DNA from: Metridium senile
Taxonomy: Eukaryota > Cnidaria > Anthozoa > Actiniaria > Metridiidae
DNA length: 64,000 bases
Direction of reading: 5' to 3'
NCBI GenBank assembly: GCA_949775045.1
Contig: CATKSA010000113.1
Coordinates: forward strand, 155,859 to 219,858
Below are positions 1-14,939 of the stretch, piece by piece. The stretch's first letter is position 1, and each line of letters opens with the position of its first letter. The position numbers and the translations under genes are program-made. A model generated the notes under the pieces. That model was given only the letters and a program-made list of their open reading frames with translations. It made no database searches and was not told the DNA's origin.

Positions 1-1139
1 TTTTCAGATCACCCTGAAGGGCATATTGCATTCTGGGTAGGATTTTGTAGTTTTTTCTAAATAAAATCTTGCGCATTTATCAGAATGCTCTCATATTCTC
101 AGACATTACTAACAGGGTCTAGGCGAACATTTTGTGCCGAAACCCCGATCTTTTTGACACATTTTCAGATCACCCTATAGGGCATATTGCATTCTGGGTA
201 GGATTTTGTAGTTTTTTCTAAATAAAATCTTGCCAATTTATCAGAATGTTCTAATATTCTCAGACATTGCTCACAGGGTCTAGGCGAAACTTTTGTGCCG
301 AAAACCCCGATCTTTTTTACACATTTTCAGATCACCCTGAAGGGCATATTGCATTCTGGGTAGGATTTTGTAGTTTTTTCTAAATAAAATCTTGCGCATT
401 TATCACAATGCTCTAATATTCTCAGACATTACTAACAGGGTGTAGGCAAAACTTTTGTGCTTAAAACCCCGATCTTTTTTACCCATTTTCAGATCACCCT
501 ATAGGGCATATTGCATTCTGGGTAGGATTTTGTAGTTTTTTCTAAATAAAATCTTGCGCATTTATCAGAATGCTCTCATATTCTCAGACATTACTAACAG
601 GGTCTAGGCGAACATTTTGTGCCGAAAACCCCGATCTTTTTGACACATTTTCAGATCACCCTATAGGGCATATTGCATTCTGGGTAGGATTTTGTAGTTT
701 TTTCTAAATAAAATCTTGGCCATTTATCAGAATGTTCTAATATTCTCAGACATTACTAACAGGGTCTAGGCGAAACTTTTGTGCCGAAAACCCCGATCTT
801 TTTGACCCATTTTCAGATCACCCTGAAGGGCATATTGCATTCTGGGTAGGATTTTGTAGTTTTTTCTAAATAAAATCTTGCGCATTTATCAGAATGCTCT
901 CATATTCTCAGACATTACTAACAGGGTCTAGGCGAACATTTTGTGCCGAAACCCCGATCTTTTTGACACATTTTCAGATCACCCTATAGGGCATATTGCA
1001 TTCTGGGTAGGATTTTGTAGTTTTTTCTAAATAAAATCTTGCCAATTTATCAGAATGTTCTAATATTCTCAGACATTACTAACAGGGTCTAGGCGAAACT
1101 TTTGTTCCGAAAACCCCGATCTTTTTTACCCATTTTCAG

Positions 1140-3110
1140 ATCACCCTGAAGGGCATATTGCATTCTGGGTAGGATTTTGTAGTTTTTTCTAAATAAAATC
1201 TTGCGCATTTATCAGAATGCTCTAATATTCTCAGACATTGCTCACAGGGTCTAGGCGAAACTTTTGTGCCGAAAACCCCGATCTTTTTTACACATTTTCA
1301 GATCACCCTGAAGGGCATATTGCATTCTGGGTAGGATTTTGTAGTTTTTTCTAAATAAAATCTTGCGCATTTATCACAATGCTCTAATATTCTCAGACAT
1401 TACTAACAGGGTGTAGGCAAAACTTTTGTGCCGAAAACCCGATCTTTTTTACACATTTTCAGATCACCCTGAAGGGCATATTGCATTCTGGGTAGGATTT
1501 TGTAGTTTTTTCTAAATAAAATCTTGCGCATTTATCACAATGCTCTAATATTCTCAGACATTACTAACAGGGTGTAGGCAAAACTTTTGTGCTTAAAACC
1601 CCGATCTTTTTTACCCATTTTCAGATCACCCTATAGGGCATATTGCATTCTGGGTAGGATTTTGTAGTTTTTTCTAAATAAAATCTTGCCAATTTATCAG
1701 AATGTTCTAATATTCTCAGACATTACTAATAGGGTCTAGGCAAAACTTTTGTGCCGAAAACCCCGATCTTTTTGACCCATTTTCAGATCACCCTGAAGGG
1801 CATATTGCATTCTGGGTAGGATTTTGTAGTTTTTTATAAATAAAATCTTGCGCAGTTATCAGAATGCTCTCATATTCTCAGACATTACTAACAGGGTCTA
1901 GGCGAACATTTTGTGCCGAAAACCCCGATCTTTTTGACACATTTTCAGATCACCCTATAGGGCATATTGCATTCTGGGTAGGATTTTGTAGTTTTTTCTA
2001 AATAAAATCTTGCCAATTTATCAGAATGTTCTAATATTCTCAGCCATTACTAACAGTGTCTAGGCAAAACTTTTGTGCCGAAAACCCCGATCTTTTTTAC
2101 CCATTTTCAGATCACCCTGAAGGGCATATTGCATTCTGGGTAGGATTTTGTAGTTTTTTCTAAATAAAATCTTGCGCATTTATCAGAATGCTCTAATATT
2201 CTCAGACATTGCTCACAGGGTCTAGGCGAAACTTTTGTGCCGAAAACCCCGATCTTTTTTACACATTTTCAGATCACCCTGAAGGGCATATTGCATTCTG
2301 GGTAGGATTTTGTAGTTTTTTCTAAATAAAATCTTGCGCATTTATCACAATGCTCTAATATTCTCAGACATTACTAACAGGGTGTAGGCAAAACTTTTGT
2401 GCCGAAAACCCCGATCTTTTTTACACATTTTCAGATCACCCTGAAGGGCATATTGCATTCTGGGTAGGATTTTGTAGTTTTTTCTAAATAAAATCTTGCG
2501 CATTTATCACAATGCTCTAATATTCTCAGACATTACTAACAGGGTGTAGGCAAAACTTTTGTGCTTAAAACCCCGATCTTTTTTACCCATTTTCAGATCA
2601 CCCTATAGGGCATATTGCATTCTGGGTAGGATTTTGTAGTTTTTTCTAAATAAAATCTTGCCAATTTATCAGAATGTTCTAATATTCTCAGACATTACTA
2701 ATAGGGTCTAGGCAAAACTTTTGTGCCGAAAACCCCGATCTTTTTGACCCATTTTCAGATCACCCTGAAGGGCATATTGCATTCTGGGTAGGATTTTGTA
2801 GTTTTTTATAAATAAAATCTTGCGCAGTTATCAGAATGCTCTCATATTCTCAGACATTACTAACAGGGTCTAGGCGAACATTTTGTGCCGAAAACCCCGA
2901 TCTTTTTGACACATTTTCAGATCACCCTATAGGGCATATTGCATTCTGGGTAGGATTTTGTAGTTTTTTCTAAATAAAATCTTGCCAATTTATCAGAATG
3001 TTCTAATATTCTCAGCCATTACTAACAGTGTCTAGGCAAAACTTTTGTGCCGAAAACCCCGATCTTTTTTACCCATTTTCAGATCACCCTGAAGGGCATA
3101 TTGCATTCTG
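1140..3110 (+). repeat. Tandem higher-order repeat, two ~972-bp six-monomer copies
   Basis: Two nearly identical six-monomer blocks lie in tandem. Diagnostic rare variants recur at a fixed offset: ACTAATAGGGTC at about 1725 and 2697, TTTTTTATAAATAAAATC in the next monomer, and CAGCCATTACTAACAGTGTC after that. The D-type marker GCTCACAGGG is at 1240 and 2211. The offset is 971-972 bp; the one-base difference comes from a missing C in the first copy near 1440. The blocks stop matching at about 3160. This is a recent segmental duplication within the array. Confidence 0.85.
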
Positions 3111-3294
3111 GGTAGGATTTTGTAGTTTTTTCTAAATAAAATCTTGCGCATTTATCAGAATGCTCTCATATTCTCAGACATTACTAACAGGGTCTAGGCG
3201 AACACTTTGTGCCGAAACCCCGATCTTTTTGACCCATTTTCAGATCACCCTGAAGGGCATATTGCATTCTGGGTAGGATTTTGTAGTTTTTTCT

Positions 3295-6204
3295 AAATAA
3301 AATCTTGCGCATTTATCAGAATGCTCTGATATTCTCAGACATTACTAACAGGGTCTAGGCGAACATTTTGTGCCGAAACCCCGATCTTTTTGACACATTT
3401 TCAGATCACCCTATAGGGCATATTGCATTCTGGGTAGGATTTTGTAGTTTTTTCTAAATAAAATCTTGCGCATTTATCACAATGCTCTAATATTCTCAGA
3501 CATTACTAACAGGGTCTAGGCAAAACTTTTGTGCCGAAAACCCCGATCTTTTTGACCCATTTTCAGATCACCCTGAAGGGCATATTGCATTCTGGGTAGG
3601 ATTTTGTAGTTTTTTCTAAATAAAATCTTGCGCATTTATCAGAATGCTCTGATATTCTCAGACATTACTAACAGGGTCTAGGCGAACACTTTGTGCCGAA
3701 ACCCCGATCTTTTTGACACATTTCCAGATCACCCTATAGGGCATATTGCATTCTTAGTAGGATTTTGTAGTTTTTTCTAAATAAAATCTTGCCAATTTAT
3801 CAGAATGTTCTAATATTCTCAGACATTACTAACAGGGTCTAGGCAAAACTTTTGTGCCGAAAACCCCGATCTTTTTGACCCATTTTCAGATCACCCTAAA
3901 GGGCATATTGCATTCTGGGTAGGATTTTGTAGTTTTTTCTAAATAAAATCTTGCGCATTTATCAGAATGCTCTGATATTCTCAGACATTACTAACAGGGT
4001 CTAGGCGAACATTTTGTGCCGAAACCCCTATCTTTTTGACACATTTTCAGATCACCCTATAGGGCATATTGCATTCTGGGTAGGATTTTGTAGTTTTTTC
4101 TAAATAAAATCTTGCCAATTTATCAGAATGTTCTAATATTCTCAGACATTACTAACAGGGTCTAGGCGAAACTTTTGTGCCGAAAACCCCGATCTTTTTT
4201 ACCCATTTTCAGATCACCCTATAGGGCATATTGCATTCTGGGTAGGATTTTGTAGTTTTCTCTAAATAAAATCTTGCGCATTTATCAGAATGCTCTAATA
4301 TTCTCAGACATTTCTAACAGGGTCTAGGCGAAAATTTTGTGCCAAAAACCCCGATCTTTTTGACACATTTTCAGATCACCCTATAGGACATATTGCATTC
4401 TGGGTAGGATTTTGTAGTTTTTTCTAAATAAAATCTTGCGCATTTATCACAATGCTCTAATATTCTCAGACATTACTAACAGGGTGTAGGCAAAACTTTC
4501 GTGCTTAAAACCCCGATCTTTTTTACCCATTTTCAGATCACCCTATAGGGCATATTGCATTCTGGGTAGGATTTTGTAGTTTTTTCTAAATAAAATCTTG
4601 CGCATTTATCAGAATGCTCTCATATTCTCAGACATTACTAACAGGGTCTAGGCGAAAATTTTGTGCCGAAAACCCGGATCTTTTTGACACATTTTTAGAT
4701 CACCCTATAGGGCATATTGCATTCTGGATAGGATTTTGTAGTTTTTTCTAAATAAAATCTTGCGCATTTATCAGAATGCTCTGATATTCTCAGACATTAC
4801 TAACAGGGTCTAGGCGAACATTTTGTGCCGAAACCCCGATCTTTTTGACACATTTTCAGATCACCCTATAGGGCATATTGCATTCTGGGTAGGATTTTGT
4901 AGTTTTTTCTAAATAAAATCTTGCGCATTTATCACAATGCTCTAATATTCTCAGACATTACTAACAGGGTCTAGGCAAAACTTTTGTGCCGAAAACCCCG
5001 ATCTTTTTGACCCATTTTCAGATCACCCTGAAGGGCATATTGCATTCTGGGTAGGATTTTGTAGTTTTTTCTAAATAAAATCTTGCGCATTTATCAGAAT
5101 GCTCTGATATTCTCAGACATTACTAACAGGGTCTAGGCGAACACTTTGTGCCGAAACCCCGATCTTTTTGACACATTTCCAGATCACCCTATAGGGCATA
5201 TTGCATTCTTAGTAGGATTTTGTAGTTTTTTCTAAATAAAATCTTGCCAATTTATCAGAATGTTCTAATATTCTCAGACATTACTAACAGGGTCTAGGCA
5301 AAACTTTTGTGCCGAAAACCCCGATCTTTTTGACCCATTTTCAGATCACCCTAAAGGGCATATTGCATTCTGGGTAGGATTTTGTAGTTTTTTCTAAATA
5401 AAATCTTGCGCATTTATCAGAATGCTCTGATATTCTCAGACATTACTAACAGGGTCTAGGCGAACATTTTGTGCCGAAACCCCTATCTTTTTGACACATT
5501 TTCAGATCACCCTATAGGGCATATTGCATTCTGGGTAGGATTTTGTAGTTTTTTCTAAATAAAATCTTGCCAATTTATCAGAATGTTCTAATATTCTCAG
5601 ACATTACTAACAGGGTCTAGGCGAAACTTTTGTGCCGAAAACCCCGATCTTTTTTACCCATTTTCAGATCACCCTATAGGGCATATTGCATTCTGGGTAG
5701 GATTTTGTAGTTTTCTCTAAATAAAATCTTGCGCATTTATCAGAATGCTCTAATATTCTCAGACATTTCTAACAGGGTCTAGGCGAAAATTTTGTGCCAA
5801 AAACCCCGATCTTTTTGACACATTTTCAGATCACCCTATAGGACATATTGCATTCTGGGTAGGATTTTGTAGTTTTTTCTAAATAAAATCTTGCGCATTT
5901 ATCACAATGCTCTAATATTCTCAGACATTACTAACAGGGTGTAGGCAAAACTTTCGTGCTTAAAACCCCGATCTTTTTTACCCATTTTCAGATCACCCTA
6001 TAGGGCATATTGCATTCTGGGTAGGATTTTGTAGTTTTTTCTAAATAAAATCTTGCGCATTTATCAGAATGCTCTCATATTCTCAGACATTACTAACAGG
6101 GTCTAGGCGAAAATTTTGTGCCGAAAACCCGGATCTTTTTGACACATTTTTAGATCACCCTATAGGGCATATTGCATTCTGGATAGGATTTTGTAGTTTT
6201 TTCT
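3295..6204 (+). repeat. Tandem higher-order repeat, two 1455-bp nine-monomer copies
   Basis: Nine monomers are duplicated in tandem with an exact 1455-bp offset. Markers found in both copies include ACATTTCCAGATC with GCATTCTTAGTAGG (TTCTTAG at 3751 and 5206), CACCCTAAAGGG, AACCCCTATC, GTTTTCTCTAAAT, GACATTTCTAACAGG, CCCTATAGGACAT, ACTTTCGTGCTT, AACCCGGATC and ATTCTGGATAGG (4721 and 6176). So many private variants in the same order mean the copies arose very recently, by unequal exchange or replication slippage, or that the region was duplicated during assembly. Confidence 0.88.
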
Positions 6205-9200
6205 AAATAAAATCTTGCCAATTTATCAGAATGTTCTAATATTCTCAGACATTACTAACAGGGTCTAGGCAAAACTTTTGTGCCGAAAACCCCGATCTTT
6301 TTGACCCATTTTCAGATCACCCTGAAGGGCATATTGCATTCTGGGTAGGATTTTGTAGTTTTTTCTAAATAAAATCTTGCGCATTTATCACAATGCTCTG
6401 ATATTCTCAGACATTACTAACAGGGTCTAGGCGAACATTTTGTGCCGAAACCCCGATCTTTTTGACACATTTTCAGATCACCCTATAGGGCATATTGCAT
6501 TCTGGGTAGGATTTTGTAGTTTTTTCTAAATAAAATCTTGCCAATTTATCAGAATGTTCTAATATTCTCAGACATTACTAACAGGGTCTAGGCGAAACTT
6601 TTGTGCCGAAAACCCCGATCTTTTTTACCCATTTTCAGCTCACCCTGAAGGGCATATTGCATTCTGGGTAGGATTTTGTAGTTTTTTCTAAATAAAATCT
6701 TGCGCATTTATCAGAATGCTCTAATATTCTCAGACATTTCTAACAGGGTCTAGGCGAAAATTTTGTGCCAAAAACCCCGATCTTTTTGACACATTTTCAG
6801 ATCACCCTATAGGACATATTGCATTCTGGGTAGGATTTTGTAGTTTTTTCTAAATAAAATCTTGCGCATTTATCATAATGCTCTGATATTCTCAGACATT
6901 ACAAACAGGGTGTAGGCAAAACTTTTGTGCTTAAAACCCCGATCTTTTTTACCCATTTTCAGATCACCCTATAGGGCATATTGCCTTCTGGGTAGGATTT
7001 TGTAGTTTTTTCTAAATAAAATCTTGCCAATTTATCAGAATGTTCTAATATTCTCAGACATTACTAACAGGGTCTAGGCAAAACTTTTGTGCCGAAAACC
7101 CCGATCTTTTGGACCCATTTTCAGATCACCCTGAAGGGCATATTGCATTCTGGGTAGGATTTTGTAGTTTTTTCTAAATAAAATCTTGCGCATTTATCAC
7201 AATGCTCTGATATTCTCAGACATTACTAACAGGGTCTAGGCGAACACTTTGTGCCAAAACCCCGATCTTTTTGACACATTTTCAGATCACCCTATAGGGC
7301 ATATTGCATGCTGGGTAGGATTTTGTAGTTTTTTCTAAATAAAATCTTGGCCATTTATCAGAATGTTCTAATATTCTCAGACATTACTAACAGGGTCTAG
7401 GCGAAACTTTTGTGCCGAAAACCCCGATCTTTTTGACCCATTTTCAGATCACCCTGAAGGGCATATTGCATTCTGGGTAGGATTTTGTAGTTTTTTCTAA
7501 ATAAAATCTTGCGCATTTATCAGAATGCTCTGATATTCTCAGACATTACTAACAGGGTCTAGGCGAACATTTTGTGCCGAAACCCCGATCTTTTTGACAC
7601 ATTTTCAGATCACCCTATAGGGCATATTGCATTCTGGGTAGGATTTTGTAGTTTTTTCTAAATAAAATCTTGCCAATTTATCAGAATGTTCTAATATTCT
7701 CAGACATTACTAACAGGGTCTAGGCGAAACTTTTGTTCCGAAAACCCCGATCTTTTTTACCCATTTTCAGATCACCCTGAAGGGCATATTGCATTCTGGG
7801 TAGGATTTTGTAGTTTTTTCTAAATAAAATCTTGCGCATTTATCAGAATGCTCTAATATTCTCAGACATTGCTCACAGGGTCTAGGCGAAACTTTTGTGC
7901 CGAAAACCCCGATCTTTTTTACACATTTTCAGATCACCCTGAAGGGCATATTGCATTCTGGGTAGGATTTTGTAGTTTTTTCTAAATAAAATCTTGCGCA
8001 TTTATCACAATGCTCTAATATTCTCAGACATTACTAACAGGGTGTAGGCAAAACTTTTGTGCTTAAAACCTCGATCTTTTTTACCCATTTTCAGATCACC
8101 CTATAGGGCATATTGCATTCTGGGTAGGATTTTGTAGTTTTTTCTAAATAAAATCTTGCCAATTTATCAGAATGTTCTAATATTCTCAGACATTACTAAC
8201 AGGGTCTAGGCAAAACTTTTGTGCCGAAAACCCCGATCTTTTTGACCCATTTTCAGATCACCCTGAAGGGCATATTGCATTCTGGGTAGGATTTTGTAGT
8301 TTTCTCTAAATAAAATCTTGCGCATTTATCACAATGCTCTGATATTCTCAGACATTACTAACAGGGTCTAGGCGAACACTTTGTGCCAAAACCCCGATCT
8401 TTTTGACACATTTTCAGATCACCCTATAGGGCATATTGCATTCTGGGTAGGATTTTGTAGTTTTTTATAAATAAAATCTTGCCAATTTATCAGAATGTTC
8501 TAATATTCTCAGACATTACTAACAGGGTCTAGGCGAACATTTTGTGCCGAAACCCCGATCTTTTTGACACATTTTCAGATCACCCTATAGGGCATATTGC
8601 ATTCTGGGTAGGATTTTGTAGTTTTTTCTAAATAAAATCTTGCCAATTTATCAGAATGTTCTAATATTCTCAGACATTACTAACAGGGTCTAGGCGAAAC
8701 TTTTGTGCCGAAAACCCCGATATTTTTTACCCATTTTCAGATCACCCTGAAGGGCATATTGCATTCTGGGTAGGATTTTGTAGTTTTTTCTAAATAAAAT
8801 CTTGCGCATTTATCAGAATGCTCTCATATTCTCAGACATTACTAACAGGGTCTAGGCGAACATTTTGTGCCGAAACCCCGATCTTTTTGACACATTTTCA
8901 GATCACCCTAAAGGGCATATTGCATTCTGGGTAGGATTTTGTAGTTTTTTCTAAATAAAATCTTGCCAATTTATCAGAATGTTCTAATATTCTCAGACAT
9001 TGCTCACAGGGTCTAGGCGAAACTTTTGTGCCGAAAACCCCGATATTTTTTACACATTTTCAGATCACCCTGAAGGGCATATTGCATTCTGGGTAGGATT
9101 TTGTAGTTTTTTCTAAATAAAATCTTGCGCATTTATCACAATGCTCTAATATTCTCAGACATTACTAACAGGGTGTAGGCAAAACTTTTGTGCTTAAAAC

Positions 9201-9569
9201 CCCGATCTTTTTTACCCATTTTCAGATCACCCTATAGGGCATATTGCATTCTGGGTAGGATTTTGTAGTTTTTTCTAAATAAAATCTTGCCAATTGATCA
9301 GAATGTTCTAATATTCTCAGACATTACTAACAGGGTCTAGGCAAAACTTTTGTGCCGAAAACCCCGATCTTTTTGACCCATTTTCAGATCACCCTGAAGG
9401 GCATATTGCATTCTGGGTAGGATTTTGTAGTTTTTTCTAAATAAAATCTTGCGCATTTATCACAATGCTCTGATATTCTCAGACATTACTAACAGGGTCT
9501 AGGCGAACACTTTGTGCCAAAACCCCGATCTTTTTGACACATTTTCAGATCACCCTATAGGGCATATTG

Positions 9570-12500
9570 CATTCTGGGTAGGATTTTGTAGTTTTTTATA
9601 AATAAAATCTTGCCAATTTATCAGAATGTTCTAATATTCTCAGACATTACTAACAGGGTCTAGGCGAACATTTTGTGCCGAAACCCCGATCTTTTTGACA
9701 CATTTTCAGATCACCCTATAGGGCATATTGCATCTGGGTAGGATTTTGTAGTTTTTTCTAAATAAAATCTTGCCAATTTATCAGAATGTTCTAATATTCT
9801 CAGACATTACTAACAGGGTCTAGGCGAAACTTTTGTGCCGAAAACCCCGATCTTTTTTACCCATTTTCAGATCACCCTGAAGGGCATATTGCATTCTGGG
9901 TAGGATTTTGTAGTTTTTTCTAAATAAAATCTTGCGCATTTATCAGAATGCTCTAATATTCTCAGACATTGCTCACAGGGTCTAGGCGAAACTTTTGTGC
10001 CGAAAACCCCGATCTTTTTTACACATTTTCAGATCACCCTGAAGGGCATATTGCATTCTGGGTAGGATTTTGTAGTTTTTTCTAAATAAAATCTTGCGCA
10101 TTTATCACAATGCTCTAATATTCTCAGACATTACTAACAGGGTGTAGGCAAAACTTTTGTGCTTAAAACCCCGATCTTTTTTACCCATTTTCAGATCACC
10201 CTATAGGGCATATTGCATTCTGGGTAGGATTTTGTAGTTTTTTCTAAATAAAATCTTGCGCATTTATCAGAATGCTCTCATATTCTCAGACATTACTAAC
10301 AGGGTCTAGGCGAACATTTTGTGCCGAAAACCCCGATCTTTTTGACACATTTTCAGATCACCCTATAGGGCATATTGCATTCTGGGTAGGATTTTGTAGT
10401 TTTTTCTAAATAAAATCTTGGCCATTTATCAGAATGTTCTAATATTCTCAGACATTACTAACAGGGTCTAGGCGAAATTTTTGTGCCGAAAACCCGGATC
10501 TTTTTTACCCATTTTCAGATCACCCTGAAGGGCATATTGCATTCTGGGTAGGATTTTGTAGTTTTTTCTAAATAAAATCTTGCGCATTTATCACAATGCT
10601 CTGATATTCTCAGACATTACTAACAGGGTCTAGGCGAACACTTTGTGCCAAAACCCCGATCTTTTTGACACATTTTCAGATCACCCTATAGGGCATATTG
10701 CATGCTGGGTAGGATTTTGTAGTTTTTTCTAAATAAAATCTTGGCCATTTATCAGAATGTTCTAATATTCTCAGACATTACTAACAGGGTCTAGGCGAAA
10801 CTTTTGTGCCGAAAACCCCGATCTTTTTGACCCATTTTCAGATCACCCTGAAGGGCATATTGCATTCTGGGTAGGATTTTGTAGTTTTTTCTAAATAAAA
10901 TCTTGCGCATTTATCAGAATGCTCTCATATTCTCAGACATTACTAACAGGGTCTAGGCGAACATTTTGTGCCGAAACCCCGATCTTTTTGACACATTTTC
11001 AGATCACCCTATAGGGCATATTGCATTCTGGGTAGGATTTTGTAGTTTTTTCTAAATAAAATCTTGCCAATTTATCAGAATGTTCTAATATTCTCAGACA
11101 TTACTAACAGGGTCTAGGCGAAACTTTTGTGCCGAAAACCCCGATCTTTTTTACCCATTTTCAGATCACCCTGAAGGGCATATTGCATTCTGGGTAGGAT
11201 TTTGTAGTTTTTTCTAAATAAAATCTTGCGCATTTATCAGAATGCTCTAATATTCTCAGACATTGCTCACAGGGTCTAGGCGAAACTTTTGTGCCGAAAA
11301 CCCCGATCTTTTTTACACATTTTCAGATCACCCTGAAGGGCATATTGCATTCTGGGTAGGATTTTGTAGTTTTTTCTAAATAAAATCTTGCGCATTTATC
11401 ACAATGCTCTAATATTCTCAGACATTACTAACAGGGTGTAGGCAAAACTTTTGTGCTTAAAACCCCGATCTTTTTTACCCATTTTCAGATCACCCTATAG
11501 GGCATATTGCATTCTGGGTAGGATTTTGTAGTTTTTTCTAAATAAAATCTTGCCAATTTATCAGAATGTTCTAATATTCTCAGACATTACTAATAGGGTC
11601 TAGGCAAAACTTTTGTGCCGAAAACCCCGATCTTTTTGACCCATTTTCAGATCACCCTGAAGGGCATATTGCATTCTGGGTAGGATTTTGTAGTTTTTTA
11701 TAAATAAAATCTTGCCAATTTATCAGAATGTTCTAATATTCTCAGACATTACTAACAGGGTCTAGGCGAACATTTTGTGCCGAAACCCCGATCTTTTTGA
11801 CACATTTTCAGATCACCCTATAGGGCATATTGCATCTGGGTAGGATTTTGTAGTTTTTTCTAAATAAAATCTTGCCAATTTATCAGAATGTTCTAATATT
11901 CTCAGACATTACTAACAGGGTCTAGGCGAAACTTTTGTGCCGAAAACCCCGATCTTTTTTACCCATTTTCAGATCACCCTGAAGGGCATATTGCATTCTG
12001 GGTAGGATTTTGTAGTTTTTTCTAAATAAAATCTTGCGCATTTATCAGAATGCTCTAATATTCTCAGACATTGCTCACAGGGTCTAGGCGAAACTTTTGT
12101 GCCGAAAACCCCGATCTTTTTTACACATTTTCAGATCACCCTGAAGGGCATATTGCATTCTGGGTAGGATTTTGTAGTTTTTTCTAAATAAAATCTTGCG
12201 CATTTATCACAATGCTCTAATATTCTCAGACATTACTAACAGGGTGTAGGCAAAACTTTTGTGCTTAAAACCCCGATCTTTTTTACCCATTTTCAGATCA
12301 CCCTATAGGGCATATTGCATTCTGGGTAGGATTTTGTAGTTTTTTCTAAATAAAATCTTGCGCATTTATCAGAATGCTCTCATATTCTCAGACATTACTA
12401 ACAGGGTCTAGGCGAACATTTTGTGCCGAAAACCCCGATCTTTTTGACACATTTTCAGATCACCCTATAGGGCATATTGCATTCTGGGTAGGATTTTGTA

Positions 12501-13773
12501 GTTTTTTCTAAATAAAATCTTGGCCATTTATCAGAATGTTCTAATATTCTCAGACATTACTAACAGGGTCTAGGCGAAATTTTTGTGCCGAAAACCCGGA
12601 TCTTTTTTACCCATTTTCAGATCACCCTGAAGGGCATATTGCATTCTGGGTAGGATTTTGTAGTTTTTTCTAAATAAAATCTTGCGCATTTATCACAATG
12701 CTCTGATATTCTCAGACATTACTAACAGGGTCTAGGCGAACACTTTGTGCCAAAACCCCGATCTTTTTGACACATTTTCAGATCACCCTATAGGGCATAT
12801 TGCATGCTGGGTAGGATTTTGTAGTTTTTTCTAAATAAAATCTTGGCCATTTATCAGAATGTTCTAATATTCTCAGACATTACTAACAGGGTCTAGGCGA
12901 AACTTTTGTGCCGAAAACCCCGATCTTTTTGACCCATTTTCAGATCACCCTGAAGGGCATATTGCATTCTGGGTAGGATTTTGTAGTTTTTTCTAAATAA
13001 AATCTTGCGCATTTATCAGAATGCTCTCATATTCTCAGACATTACTAACAGGGTCTAGGCGAACATTTTGTGCCGAAACCCCGATCTTTTTGACACATTT
13101 TCAGATCACCCTATAGGGCATATTGCATTCTGGGTAGGATTTTGTAGTTTTTTCTAAATAAAATCTTGCCAATTTATCAGAATGTTCTAATATTCTCAGA
13201 CATTACTAACAGGGTCTAGGCGAAACTTTTGTTCCGAAAACCCCGATCTTTTTTACCCATTTTCAGATCACCCTGAAGGGCATATTGCATTCTGGGTAGG
13301 ATTTTGTAGTTTTTTCTAAATAAAATCTTGCGCATTTATCAGAATGCTCTAATATTCTCAGACATTGCTCACAGGGTCTAGGCGAAACTTTTGTGCCGAA
13401 AACCCCGATCTTTTTTACACATTTTCAGATCACCCTGAAGGGCATATTGCATTCTGGGTAGGATTTTGTAGTTTTTTCTAAATAAAATCTTGCGCATTTA
13501 TCACAATGCTCTAATATTCTCAGACATTACTAACAGGGTGTAGGCAAAACTTTTGTGCTTAAAACCCCGATCTTTTTTACCCATTTTCAGATCACCCTAT
13601 AGGGCATATTGCATTCTGGGTAGGATTTTGTAGTTTTTTCTAAATAAAATCTTGCCAATTTATCAGAATGTTCTAATATTCTCAGACATTACTAATAGGG
13701 TCTAGGCAAAACTTTTGTGCCGAAAACCCCGATCTTTTTGACCCATTTTCAGATCACCCTGAAGGGCATATTG
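9570..13773 (+). repeat. Tandem higher-order repeat, two 2102-bp thirteen-monomer copies
   Basis: Thirteen monomers are duplicated at an offset of 2102 bp. Shared rare variants are GCATCTGGGTAGG lacking two T residues (about 9729 and 11831), GGCGAAATTTTTGTG with AACCCGGATC (10471 and 12573) and GCATGCTGGGTAGG (10701 and 12803). The left boundary is the TTTTTTATAAAT monomer at about 9595, repeated at 11697; upstream of it the two copies differ. A related third segment with the GCATGCTGGG marker at 7308 lies 21 monomers earlier. Confidence 0.82.
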
Positions 13774-14939
13774 CATTCTGGGTAGGATTTTGTAGTTTTT
13801 TCTAAATAAAATCTTGCGCATTTATCACAATGCTCTGATATTCTCAGACATTACTAACAGGGTCTAGGCGAAACTTTTGTACCGAAATCCCCGATTTTTT
13901 TACCCATTTTCAGATCACCCTATAGGGCAGATTGCATTCTGGGTAGGATTTTGTAGTTTTTTATAAATAAAATCTTGCCAATTTATCAGAATGTTCTAAT
14001 ATTCTCAGACATTACTAACAGGGTCTAGGCGAACATTTTGTGCCGAAACCCCGATCTTTTTGACACATTTTCAGATCACCCTATAGGGCATATTGCATTC
14101 TGGGTAGGATTTTGTAGTTTTTTTCTAAATAAAATCTTGCCAATTTATCAGAATGTTCTAATATTCTCAGACATTACTAACAGGGTCTAGGCGAAACTTT
14201 TGTGCCGAAAACCCCGATCTTTTTTACCCATTTTCAGATCACCCTGAAGGGCATATTGCATTCTGGGTAGGATTTTGTAGTTTTTCTAGATAAAATCTTG
14301 CGCATTTATCAGAATGCTCTCATATTCTCAGACATTACTAACAGGGTCTAGGCGAACATTTTGTGCCGAAACCCCGATCTTTTTGACACATTTTCAGATC
14401 ACCCTATAGGGCATATTGCATTCTGGGTAGGATTTTGTAGTTTTTTCTAAATAAAATCTTGCCAATTTATCAGAATGTTCTAATATTCTCAGACATTGCT
14501 CACAGGGTCTAGGCGAAACTTTTGTGCCGAAAACCCCGATCTTTTTTACACATTTTCAGATCACCCTGAAGGGCATATTGCATTCTGGGTAGGATTTTGT
14601 AGTTTTTTCTAAATAAAATCTTGCGCATTTATCACAATGCTCTAATATTCTCAGACATTACTAACAGGGTGTAGGCAAAACTTTTGTGCTTAAAACCCCG
14701 ATCTTTTTTACCCATTTTCAGATCACCCTATAGGGCATATTGCATTCTGGGTAGGATTTTGTAGTTTTTTCTAAATAAAATCTTGCCAATTGATCAGAAT
14801 GTTCTAATATTCTCAGACATTACTAACAGGGTCTAGGCAAAACTTTTGTGCCGAAAACCCCGATCTTTTTGACCCATTTTCAGATCACCCTGAAGGGCAT
14901 ATTGCATTCTGGGTAGGATTTTGTAGTTTTTTCTAAATA

